Source of the DNA: Dyadobacter endophyticus | GTDB taxonomy: Bacteria > Bacteroidota > Bacteroidia > Cytophagales > Spirosomataceae | Reading direction: 5' to 3' | Assembly: GCF_014641595.1 (NCBI RefSeq) | Contig: NZ_BMIA01000002.1 | Span: 806,001-870,000 of the forward strand | DNA length: 64,000 nucleotides | Shown: one piece after another, positions 44,758 through 52,593 of the stretch | Layout: the number at the start of each line of letters is the position of its first letter | How positions within the stretch are numbered: the first letter of the stretch is position 1 | The notes under the pieces: model-generated | What the model saw: the letters and a program-made list of their open reading frames with translations, nothing else | The model's database searches: none | Told to the model about the DNA's origin: nothing | Program-made: the position numbers and the translations under genes

Positions 44758-44913
44758 ATGGAGCAGCAAATCATTATTTGGGTATTATTTTTGGTCGCGG
44801 CGGGCTACATGGGCTGGCGGATCTGGAAAGCTTTCGATCGTCGGAATAGCGGCGGATGCGCCAAAGGGTGTGGCTGCGCCGCGGATAAAATGAGTTCGGT
44901 TAAGATCAAATAG
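44758..44913 (+). CDS. FeoB-associated Cys-rich membrane protein-like small protein
   Basis: A 51-residue gene, ATG 44758 to TAG 44913. It has one N-terminal membrane helix (IIIWVLFLVAAGYMGWRIW), a basic segment FDRRNS, and a cysteine cluster GGCAKGCGCAA. This is the layout of FeoB-associated Cys-rich proteins (PF12669), which may bind iron at the cytoplasmic face. No feoA or feoB is in the window. It is 17 bases after the DinB-like gene, and a perfect palindromic terminator follows 21 bases after the stop. Confidence 0.78.
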   Translation: MEQQIIIWVLFLVAAGYMGWRIWKAFDRRNSGGCAKGCGCAADKMSSVKIK

Positions 44914-44934
44914 ATTTCTCGCTCTGAGAAAATG

Positions 44935-44960
44935 CAAAAGGCCCCGATCGGGGCCTTTTG
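44935..44960. terminator. Bidirectional terminator between the Cys-rich protein gene and acs
   Basis: A perfect 26-base palindrome, with AAAAGGCCCC and GGGGCCTTTT around GATC, flanked by A/T on each side, lies between two convergent genes. The T-tract is part of the stem on both strands. Confidence 0.88.
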
Positions 44961-44984
44961 ACTTATGTTCAATACTTTCTGATC

Positions 44985-46874
44985 TTACAATTTACCGGCC
45001 TTAATCTCTTCCACAACCGCAGGATCGAGCAATGTCGAAGTATCTCCCAGGTTGTTCACATCACCTTCCGAAATCTTCCTCAAAATCCTCCGCATGATCT
45101 TACCTGAACGTGTCTTTGGCAAACCGGATACGAATTGAACCTTGTCCGGCTTGGCGATCGGGCCGATAATGCGGGAAACGGTCGCTGAAATGTCTTTTCT
45201 AAACATTTCGGGATCCTGGGGTGCGTGTTCCGTGATCACGTAAGCATAAATGCCCTGCCCTTTAATGTCGTGCGGGTAACCGACCACTGCCGATTCCACC
45301 ACACCCAGGTGCATATTGATCGCATTCTCCACCTCTGCAGTGCCGATCCGGTGGCCCGATACGTTCAGTACATCGTCGACACGACCGGTAATGCGGTAGT
45401 AACCGTCCTCGTCGCGCAAGCAGCCATCGCCGGTAAAATACATGCCCGGATAGGTCGAGAAATACGTTTGGCGACAACGCTCATGGTCGCCGTAGGTGGT
45501 GCGGATAATGCCTGGCCACGGGAATTTAATGCAAAGGTTACCGCTTACGCCGTTTCCTTCAATTTCCTTGCCGCTTTCATCCACCAGCACAGGCTGGATT
45601 CCCGGCAATGGTAATGTCGCAAACGTGGGTTTTTCCGGAGTAATGCCCGCGAGCGGGGAAATCATAATACCACCGTTTTCCGTCTGCCACCAGGTGTCCA
45701 CCAGCGGGCAATGATCGCCGCCGATGTTGGTTTTGTACCAGTGCCATGCCTCTTCGTTGATCGGTTCTCCCACGGAGCCCAGCTTTTTGAGCGAAGAAAA
45801 ATCATGTCCTTTTACATAGTCCAGGCCAAAGCCCATCAGCGAGCGAATGGCGGTTGGCGCTGTGTAAAGGATATTAACTTTATGTCTTTCAACGATTTTC
45901 CAGAAACGGCTTGCATCCGGGTAAGTAGGAACGCCTTCGAACACCAGCGAAGTGGCACCGTAGCACAGCGGACCATATACGATGTAGCTGTGGCCGGTAA
46001 TCCAACCGATATCGGCAGTACAGAAATGCACTTCGCCCGGCTCGTATTGGAATACATTCGCGAACGTGTAGGTGGCGTAGATCATGTAGCCGCCGCAGGT
46101 ATGCACCACACCTTTCGGCTTGCCTGTCGACCCGGAAGTATACAGAATGAAAAGCATATCCTCTGCATCCATCGGCTCTGCCGGGCACACGGAGTTTACT
46201 TGTTTCACTTCGTCTTCCCACCACAGGTCGCGGCCTTTGAGCATATGCACCGGCGTGCGCGTGCGGGTAAGTACGATCACTTTTTCCACTGTCGAGCACT
46301 GTACCAATGCTTCGTCCACGGTGTCCTTCATCGGGATCACTTTCGAGCCACGGAATGCGCCGTCGGAGGTGATCACCATCGAGCACTCGGCGTCGTTGAT
46401 ACGGTCGGCTATGGATTTGGCAGAAAAACCACCAAAAACAACCGAATGCACCGCCCCGATACGTGCGCAGGCCAGCACGGCGATAGTCAGCTCGGGCACC
46501 ATCGGCAGATATATACAAACCCGGTCACCCTTTTTAACCCCATGCTTTTTGAGCACATTGGCAAAGCGGCAAACCTGGTCAAATAAAACATGGTAGGTTA
46601 AAGTCACTGCCTGATCTTCGGGATTATTGGGTTCCCAGATAATCGCAGGCTGATCGCCGCGTTCGGCAAGGTGACGGTCGAGGGCATTTTCGGTGATATT
46701 CATCACCCCGCCTTCAAACCATTTGGTACGCGCTTCCTGAAAGTCCCAGCTTAGCACTTTCTTCCACGGTTTACGCCATTGAAATTGTTGGGCCACTTCC
46801 GCCCAGAAACCTTCGGGATCGTCTACACTTTGTTGGTAAGCAACCTTATACTCTTCAAAGGTCTTAATTCTCAT
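44985..46874 (-). CDS. acs: Acetyl-CoA synthetase
   Basis: Activates acetate to acetyl-CoA through acetyl-AMP. The ANL-superfamily motif YTSGSTGKPKGVVHT, the DTWWQTENGG acetyl-pocket segment with its conserved Trp, GRVDDVLNVSGHRIG and the C-terminal PKTRSGKIMRRIL with the regulatory acetylatable Lys are all present. Length (629 aa) is normal. ATG 46874. Monocistronic, ending at the palindromic terminator; the 248-base spacer upstream is shared with the divergent methyltransferase gene. Confidence 0.97.
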   Translation of the reverse strand: MRIKTFEEYKVAYQQSVDDPEGFWAEVAQQFQWRKPWKKVLSWDFQEARTKWFEGGVMNITENALDRHLAERGDQPAIIWEPNNPEDQAVTLTYHVLFDQVCRFANVLKKHGVKKGDRVCIYLPMVPELTIAVLACARIGAVHSVVFGGFSAKSIADRINDAECSMVITSDGAFRGSKVIPMKDTVDEALVQCSTVEKVIVLTRTRTPVHMLKGRDLWWEDEVKQVNSVCPAEPMDAEDMLFILYTSGSTGKPKGVVHTCGGYMIYATYTFANVFQYEPGEVHFCTADIGWITGHSYIVYGPLCYGATSLVFEGVPTYPDASRFWKIVERHKVNILYTAPTAIRSLMGFGLDYVKGHDFSSLKKLGSVGEPINEEAWHWYKTNIGGDHCPLVDTWWQTENGGIMISPLAGITPEKPTFATLPLPGIQPVLVDESGKEIEGNGVSGNLCIKFPWPGIIRTTYGDHERCRQTYFSTYPGMYFTGDGCLRDEDGYYRITGRVDDVLNVSGHRIGTAEVENAINMHLGVVESAVVGYPHDIKGQGIYAYVITEHAPQDPEMFRKDISATVSRIIGPIAKPDKVQFVSGLPKTRSGKIMRRILRKISEGDVNNLGDTSTLLDPAVVEEIKAGKL

Positions 46875-47069
46875 GATAAATAAAGGTTTTAACAGGGATA
46901 TTTAGGATTTGGCTGCCAAGTTATAATTTTCATTTGGTTAGTCCTACTTGCATAGAAACTGTATTACGGACACTTGAAGGCCATTTTATTGATAATCAAT
47001 CGATAGCAGAAGATCAGCAATTGTTATCAATCTAATAATATTTCAAATCCTGCCCGCAAAGCGCCGGTA

Positions 47070-47101
47070 TTGCTGTCGATGGATAAAAAGATGTACTTTC
47101 G
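47070..47101 (+). promoter_or_regulatory. Candidate promoter of the THUMP-like methyltransferase gene
   Basis: TTG (47070-47072), a 21-base spacer and TACTTTCG (47094-47101), near the Bacteroidota consensus; start predicted near 47108, 15 bases before the ATG. Confidence 0.35.
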
Positions 47102-47122
47102 GACTTCGAACTAGTTGAACAA

Positions 47123-48349
47123 ATGAGTAACGGGCAAGGAATGGCCACAGAAGGCGAAGTACAGGAGGGACTAACAGTGGAAGAGATCGCATTCATCCAC
47201 GGACATTTGCATGATAACGTCGGCGAACTAATCTTGAAAGCCGGCAAGTTCAAAGGATTGGATGTGAAGAAGCTGGCGGCACAGATCCAGTCGCGGCAGA
47301 AAGCTCTCAAAAAACTTCCCGAATGGTCGACCAATGAAAAGCTGATCTTCCCGCCTGCCCTGTCGGTGGAACAATGCTCGTCGGAGGCGACGGCGCATTA
47401 CAAGGCCAGTATTGTTTCCGGCGATAGGCTGATCGATATTACCGGCGGCATGGGCATCGATTGCTACTACATGAGCCGCAGCTTCACAGATACCCATTAT
47501 TTTGAACAACAACCCGAAGTGGCGTCCACTGCCGCATACAACTTCACGCAACTGGGCGCGACACGTATACATGTACACGCGGGCGAGTCGCTGCATGCGT
47601 TGCACGATGGCCTGAACGCCGACTGGCTTTACGCTGATCCTGCCCGCCGCGATGCCAACAAAGAAAAGGTAGTGCGCCTCGCCGATTGCACGCCCGATGT
47701 TGCCGGAAATGCAGCATTGCTGTTAAATGCAGCTCCCCATATTTTAATCAAAACCTCTCCTCTGCTCGACATCGACCTCGCTTCGAAGGAACTGCAAAAA
47801 CTCAAAGAAGTGCATGTGATAGGTTACGAACAGGAATGCAAAGAGCTGCTCTTCGTACTCGACCGCGAAATGCCGGAGCAGGATTTTAAAATCAAAGTCC
47901 GCATGATCGATGCAGCCGGGCAGCCCATTCACGAGCTGGATTTCGACCGGGAGGAAGAGCGTTCGGCGGTAGTCAGTTATGCCAAACCGCTCGGCTACTT
48001 ATATGAACCTCACGCCGCTGTGCTGAAAGCAGGCGCATTCAAGACGCTTTGTACGCGGTTCAATGTGCAAAAGTTGGCCATGCATAGCCAGCTTTATACC
48101 TCGGAAGAATATGTGAATGACTTCCCGGGGCGCAGTTTCAGGATCGTAGCTGTTTGTAAACCTGATATCCGGGAGATTTCACAGCATATACCCGGCGATA
48201 AGGCAAACATTACCGCCCGCAATTTTCCCGCAAAACCCGAAGAATTGAGGAAGAAGTGGAAACTCAAAGATGGTGGCGATCATTATCTGTTCGCCACCAC
48301 CCTTGCCGATCAATCGAAAGTCGTGATCGTATGTGTAAAACCTATTTAA
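47123..48349 (+). CDS. Class I SAM-dependent methyltransferase with THUMP-like domain
   Basis: A 408-residue protein. After a helical N-terminal region, residues 105-200 show a SAM-binding motif (DITGGMGIDCYYMS) and a family-specific LYADPARRD catalytic-loop motif; the C-terminal third matches the THUMP-like domain found with this methyltransferase. The target is likely RNA but is not known. ATG 47123. Its stop overlaps the convergent Spx/ArsC-like gene by 8 bases. Confidence 0.85.
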   Translation: MSNGQGMATEGEVQEGLTVEEIAFIHGHLHDNVGELILKAGKFKGLDVKKLAAQIQSRQKALKKLPEWSTNEKLIFPPALSVEQCSSEATAHYKASIVSGDRLIDITGGMGIDCYYMSRSFTDTHYFEQQPEVASTAAYNFTQLGATRIHVHAGESLHALHDGLNADWLYADPARRDANKEKVVRLADCTPDVAGNAALLLNAAPHILIKTSPLLDIDLASKELQKLKEVHVIGYEQECKELLFVLDREMPEQDFKIKVRMIDAAGQPIHELDFDREEERSAVVSYAKPLGYLYEPHAAVLKAGAFKTLCTRFNVQKLAMHSQLYTSEEYVNDFPGRSFRIVAVCKPDIREISQHIPGDKANITARNFPAKPEELRKKWKLKDGGDHYLFATTLADQSKVVIVCVKPI

Positions 48350-48698
48350 GGTAGGTTTCTTCGTAGATTTTTTCGGAATAACCGAGCGTCAGCGCTTTGC
48401 CGTTTTCGTCCTCAATTACCGGCCGTTTAATGGCCGTGGGGTTCGATGAGAGCAATTTTGCGGCAGTTTTCGCGTCGATCACTTTTGCTTTTTCTTCGTC
48501 GCTGAGCTCTTTCCAGGTGGTCGAAGCTTTGTTTAAAACCTTGTCCCAGGGAAATTCACTGAACCAGCTGCTTACTTTTTCCGGACTGATGCCGTCTTTT
48601 CGGTAATCGTAAAACTGGTAGGCCACCTTGTTTTTGTCGAGCCAGGTGCGGGCTTTTTTAATGGTATCGCAATTCGGGATTCCGTAAAGGGTCAACAT
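48342..48698 (-). CDS. ArsC/Spx/YffB family thioredoxin-like protein
   Basis: A 118-residue thioredoxin-fold protein. It has a single Cys near the N-terminus (GIPNCDTIKKARTWL) and the C-terminal IKRPVIEDENGK that in ArsC and YffB contacts the anion or glutathione. The single Cys and lack of arsenical genes nearby favour YffB or Spx-like function over arsenate reduction, but the assignment is open. ATG 48696-48698; 28 bases upstream of its start is the stop of the symporter gene on the same strand. Confidence 0.87.
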   Translation of the reverse strand: MLTLYGIPNCDTIKKARTWLDKNKVAYQFYDYRKDGISPEKVSSWFSEFPWDKVLNKASTTWKELSDEEKAKVIDAKTAAKLLSSNPTAIKRPVIEDENGKALTLGYSEKIYEETYLK

Positions 48699-48726
48699 AA
48701 AAATTTACTCTGAAAATGACGTGATG

Positions 48727-50127
48727 TTAAACTTCGGTCGCTTCGGCTTCTTCCACAACCTTGTCCGAATCGTGCATTTTCTGATCATCGAGCTCGCCTT
48801 CCCAACGGGCGATAACGGCTGTTGCCAGACAGTTTCCGGTCACATTCACCGACGTACGGGCCATATCCATCAGTTCATCGATCCCCATGATCAGCAATAC
48901 AGGCCATTCGGGCATCCCAAAGTTAGCGATCGCGCCCAATAATATCACCAAAGTGGCCCTCGGTATGCCGGCTACGCCTTTGCTGGTAAGCATTAACAAC
49001 AATACCATCGTAAACTGCTGCCCGATCGACATTTCAGTACCGGTTGCCTGCGCTACGAACACCGTTGCCAGGGCCAGATATAATGTTGAACCGTCGAGAT
49101 TGAAACTATAACCCGTTGGCATTACAAAAGATACGATCTGCCTGGGCACACCGAATTTCTCCATTTTCTCCATGGCTTTGGGCAATGCGGATTCGGAACT
49201 TGTGGTGGCAAATGCAATGGAAACCGGTTCGAAAATGACTTTGGCGAATTTGATGACCGGGATCCTGGCGATCATCGCGATCGGTACGAATACGATGAGG
49301 ATGAAGACGATCAGCGCACAATATAATGTCGCCAGGAGCAATGCGAGGTTTTTCAAAACGTCGATACCCATGTGGCCTACCGTTTCGGCAATGGCCGCTC
49401 CCACCCCGATCGGTGCGAAGTACATGATGATCTTGGTAAATTTGAACATGACCTCGGCCAGCAGCTCTACCCCGTGCACGAATTTCTCTTTCTTCACCGA
49501 AGGCAGCAATGCAAGGCTAATGCCAAAAAGCACGCTGAAAACGACGATTTGCAACACCTCGCCGTGGTAAATCGATTTGGCGACGTTTTCCGGGAACGAA
49601 TGCAACACGATTTCCTGCCAGGTTTGCTGGTTTACTTTGGGCAAAGTCGCATTCAGGCTTTCAGGGGGTATTATACCTACGCCCGGCTTGAACCAGTTGG
49701 CAAATACCAGCCCGATGACCAGCGCAAATGTCGTGACGACTTCAAAATACAACAGCGATTTCCAGCCCATCCGGCCTACCTGTTTCAGGTCGGAATGGCC
49801 GGCGATACCGGTTACGAGCGTCGCAAAAAGCAACGGTGCGATCACCGTTTTAATCATTTGAAGGAATATCTGCCGCAGGAAGTGCAGCTCGGTGCCCATT
49901 TTCGGGAAATCGTAGCCGATTTCCGTTCCGACGAGCATGGATATCAGGATCGAAGTGGTGAGGTTCCTTTTCAGGATCGCGTACACGATCAGGCTCGCCA
50001 GCGCCAGCCAGCGCAGGCTTATGAGCACACTATCAGACAACGGCAGGATATCATAAGCACTTAAAACGGAGGCTATCGCGGCAATGGTAACCAGCACGAT
50101 ATTGATAATGGTAATCTTGCTCTTCAT
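48727..50127 (-). CDS. Dicarboxylate/amino acid:cation symporter (DAACS/GltP-DctA family)
   Basis: A 466-residue sodium- or proton-coupled carrier with about eight membrane helices and two re-entrant hairpins. Family motifs include the serine-rich ATTSSESALPKAMEKM of hairpin 1 and GYSFNLDGSTLYLALATVF, the cation-binding NxDGT equivalent in helix 7. The acidic cytoplasmic tail (EGELDDQKMHD) is ordinary. Substrate (glutamate, aspartate or C4-dicarboxylate) cannot be told. ATG 50127, with a long AT-rich spacer upstream. Confidence 0.92.
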   Translation of the reverse strand: MKSKITIINIVLVTIAAIASVLSAYDILPLSDSVLISLRWLALASLIVYAILKRNLTTSILISMLVGTEIGYDFPKMGTELHFLRQIFLQMIKTVIAPLLFATLVTGIAGHSDLKQVGRMGWKSLLYFEVVTTFALVIGLVFANWFKPGVGIIPPESLNATLPKVNQQTWQEIVLHSFPENVAKSIYHGEVLQIVVFSVLFGISLALLPSVKKEKFVHGVELLAEVMFKFTKIIMYFAPIGVGAAIAETVGHMGIDVLKNLALLLATLYCALIVFILIVFVPIAMIARIPVIKFAKVIFEPVSIAFATTSSESALPKAMEKMEKFGVPRQIVSFVMPTGYSFNLDGSTLYLALATVFVAQATGTEMSIGQQFTMVLLLMLTSKGVAGIPRATLVILLGAIANFGMPEWPVLLIMGIDELMDMARTSVNVTGNCLATAVIARWEGELDDQKMHDSDKVVEEAEATEV

Positions 50128-50569
50128 ACAGGGAATTTGGTATTCTAAATTAGTTTGTAACGGTAAACTTATAAAAAATCAAATTAAGCACGACCATACC
50201 CTCCAATGCATTTAATCCAAAACACAGAATTATTAGAATGTTTTGAAATATAAAAATGAAATATTGTACTAAACAGAAGAGGATTTATAAAATAAACAAC
50301 TGTTTGCGGTAAGCTCGGAAAAGTATTGGACAAATACAAAATACCAGCACCGCGACGACGTACCGGCAGACTTTGAAGATCAATTTTTACCCAATTTGGC
50401 ACAAAATTTGAAACCTTCAAGATTACCCCGGCATTAAATCTTTACCAGAATATCGCCGGGAACTCCGTCCGGACTCCGCCCCGACCAAAAGATGACCAAA
50501 GTCCTTGATTCCGGTTACTAAAATCGATATGTTCGGAAATTCCATACCCAAAACATAATTCTGCCAGAC
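50128..50569. other. 442-base spacer between symporter and universal stress genes
   Basis: No gene is supported. About 50160-50290 is much more AT-rich than the neighbours. A minus-strand frame (50184-50420) starts with TTG, has no family likeness and looks non-coding. The last 70 bases hold the likely Usp promoter. A weak CCCGGC/GCCGGG pairing lies near 50432-50462. Confidence 0.6.
50505..50535 (+). promoter_or_regulatory. Candidate promoter of the universal stress protein-corA unit
   Basis: TTG (50505-50507), a 20-base spacer, then TATGTTCG (50528-50535), close to the -7 consensus. Predicted leader about 28 bases. Confidence 0.4.
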
Positions 50570-51421
50570 ATGAGAAGTATCCTGATTGCCGTAGATTTTT
50601 CAGAAAATGCCGAGCGCGCACTAGCAGCGGCAAAACTGATTGCCGAAAAAGACGTGACGGAGCTGCTGGTCCTCCACGCCTATCAACCCTATATTGCCGA
50701 CGTAAATGTTACCCCGGGGAATGTAATGCCTGGCATCGGCGGAGCGGATTTCATGGCAATGGCCACCGAACTGGAAGAAGAATTTCACAAAAGGCTCGAC
50801 GAATACGCTGCAAAACTCGTCGCGGAAGGCTATCATGCGAAAGCGATATGGGCGATCGGCAGCGTGCAATCGGCCATTGAAGAGGCTATCGACGACCATG
50901 TGCCGGATATGATCGTGATCGGGCGGACCGGTACCGGAGGTTTCCTGGACAAGCTGATCGGCAGTTCGGCGACGCATATTGCCCTCAACTCACCCTGTCC
51001 GGTGCTGGTAGTACCGCCTCAGGCCGAGCCGGCGAGATTTAAGAAAGTGGTGTATGCCACGCAATTCGAATACGAAGAGAACAATATCCTGCGGGAGGTT
51101 TTCGTGTTGATGAACCATCTCGGTGCCGACCTCACTTTGCTGAAAATCAACTCCGATGCACAGCCGGATATTCAGCCTGATAACCAGTATATTGCCGACA
51201 TCAAATCGCATTTCACGATCCGCGACGGCCAGATCGTGATCAGGGAAGCGAAACACGTGCTCGACGGCATAGAAGCCTATTGCGACGAGGTACAGGCCGA
51301 TCTCCTGATCATGTCGACCCGTGAGCGATCATTTATTGAAGAATATCTGATCAATCCGAGCATTACGCGTAAGCTCGTTGTCGACACACACGTACCTTTG
51401 CTGGTGTTTCACCTCAAATAA
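50570..51421 (+). CDS. Universal stress protein, tandem UspA domains
   Basis: A 283-residue protein of two Usp domains. The first (about 1-145) has a complete nucleotide-binding motif IGRTGTGGFLDKLIGSSA; the second (about 150-283) is degenerate at the same place (MSTRERSFIEEYLI). Such proteins bind ATP and respond to starvation or stress. ATG 50570. The corA frame begins 8 bases after its stop, so the two are probably one operon. Confidence 0.92.
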   Translation: MRSILIAVDFSENAERALAAAKLIAEKDVTELLVLHAYQPYIADVNVTPGNVMPGIGGADFMAMATELEEEFHKRLDEYAAKLVAEGYHAKAIWAIGSVQSAIEEAIDDHVPDMIVIGRTGTGGFLDKLIGSSATHIALNSPCPVLVVPPQAEPARFKKVVYATQFEYEENNILREVFVLMNHLGADLTLLKINSDAQPDIQPDNQYIADIKSHFTIRDGQIVIREAKHVLDGIEAYCDEVQADLLIMSTRERSFIEEYLINPSITRKLVVDTHVPLLVFHLK

Positions 51422-51429
51422 CAAATGAT

Positions 51430-52557
51430 TTGAACGGGACAGAAAGCGGCAAGCCTGCCGGAAGCGCCAGGAACGGCGGCGCCAGAAAATCCAAAAAGTA
51501 TCGTAAACGCGGCCTGCTCACCTCGCCCGGCACGCTTACTTATATTGGTCCGGAGATTGGGTTAAAGACCAAAATCCGCAGGATCAGGTATGACGAGCAT
51601 ATGTACAAGGAAGATACGGTGAAGTCGCTGGATGAATGCAGGGCCGCAGAACACGGCGAGAGCTTCACTACCTGGCTGAACGTAGATGGCATCCACGAAA
51701 CTCCCCTCATCGAAAAACTGGGCAAATTCTACCATTTGCACCCGCTGCTGCTGGAAGACGTCGTTAACACCGAACACAAGCCGAAACTGGAATTATACGA
51801 CTCGGGGCATTTGTTTCTGACCTTGAAAATGCTTCACGTCGATTCGGAATCGCCCATCAGCATTTCCTCCGAGCATGTGAGTTTTGTATTGGGTAAAAAT
51901 TATGTACTCTCGTTCCAGGAGGAGCTCACTTCCGATATTTTTACCACAGTTGAAAGCCGTCTGGAAGCATCCGTAGGTAAAACCCGTCGTAACGGGCCTG
52001 ACTACCTGCTTTTTGCATTGCTGGACGTCGTGGTGGATAACTATTTCATTGTACTGGAAAAACTCGGCGACGCACTCGATGCCACCGAAGACCAGGTGAT
52101 CCGCGGCGTGCAGGAGCTTTCGCTCAAAGACATGTACGCATTGAAACGCGAATTAACATTGGCACGGAGACAGATCTGGCCATTACGCGACATGATCAAT
52201 CAGCTGATACGCGAGGACAATATGCAGATCAGCCGGGATGTAATTCCCTATTACCGCGACCTTTACGACCACATTATGCAGGTGCTCGACACCATCGACT
52301 CCTACCGCGAGCTGGTGGCCAGCCTTGTGGACGTACATTTATCGACGATCAGCAACCGGATGAACCAGGTCATGAAAACGCTGACGATCTTTTCGGCGGT
52401 TTTTATGCCTCTGACGTTTATCGTGGGTGTTTACGGTATGAATTTTGAGTTTATGCCGGAGTTGAAAGAACCCTATGGCTACTATTACGTATGGGGACTG
52501 ATGGTGGCGGTTACGGTAGGGATGATATTTTATTTCAGAACTAAAAAATGGATGTAG
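51430..52557 (+). CDS. corA: CorA family magnesium/cobalt transporter
   Basis: A 375-residue channel for Mg2+/Co2+. A large cytosolic domain is followed by two C-terminal membrane helices with the GMN selectivity motif in VYGMNFEFMPEL, and a basic C-terminus. The frame opens at TTG 51430, 8 bases after the Usp stop; no ATG occurs in frame before residue 58, and the family-conserved KKYRKRGLLTSPGTLTYIG lies before that, so the TTG start is needed. The first 20 residues are low-complexity (Gly/Ser/Lys). Confidence 0.93.
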   Translation: MNGTESGKPAGSARNGGARKSKKYRKRGLLTSPGTLTYIGPEIGLKTKIRRIRYDEHMYKEDTVKSLDECRAAEHGESFTTWLNVDGIHETPLIEKLGKFYHLHPLLLEDVVNTEHKPKLELYDSGHLFLTLKMLHVDSESPISISSEHVSFVLGKNYVLSFQEELTSDIFTTVESRLEASVGKTRRNGPDYLLFALLDVVVDNYFIVLEKLGDALDATEDQVIRGVQELSLKDMYALKRELTLARRQIWPLRDMINQLIREDNMQISRDVIPYYRDLYDHIMQVLDTIDSYRELVASLVDVHLSTISNRMNQVMKTLTIFSAVFMPLTFIVGVYGMNFEFMPELKEPYGYYYVWGLMVAVTVGMIFYFRTKKWM

Positions 52558-52562
52558 ATTGA

Positions 52563-52570
52563 TACCTTTG
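52563..52570 (+). promoter_or_regulatory. Candidate -7 promoter element of the murF-alr gene
   Basis: TACCTTTG matches TAnnTTTG exactly, 23 bases before the start codon and just after the corA stop. No clear -33 box. Confidence 0.4.
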
Positions 52571-52593
52571 TGCTCTGATTAACGCGCATTGGA

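Noticed and set aside
48342..48698. Arsenate reductase ArsC as a firm name
   Set aside because: Only one cysteine is seen and no arsenic genes are nearby; the broader ArsC/Spx/YffB family call is safer.
50184..50420. A 78-residue minus-strand frame in the long spacer
   Set aside because: Starts with TTG, AT-rich, no signal, domain or coupling; probably chance.
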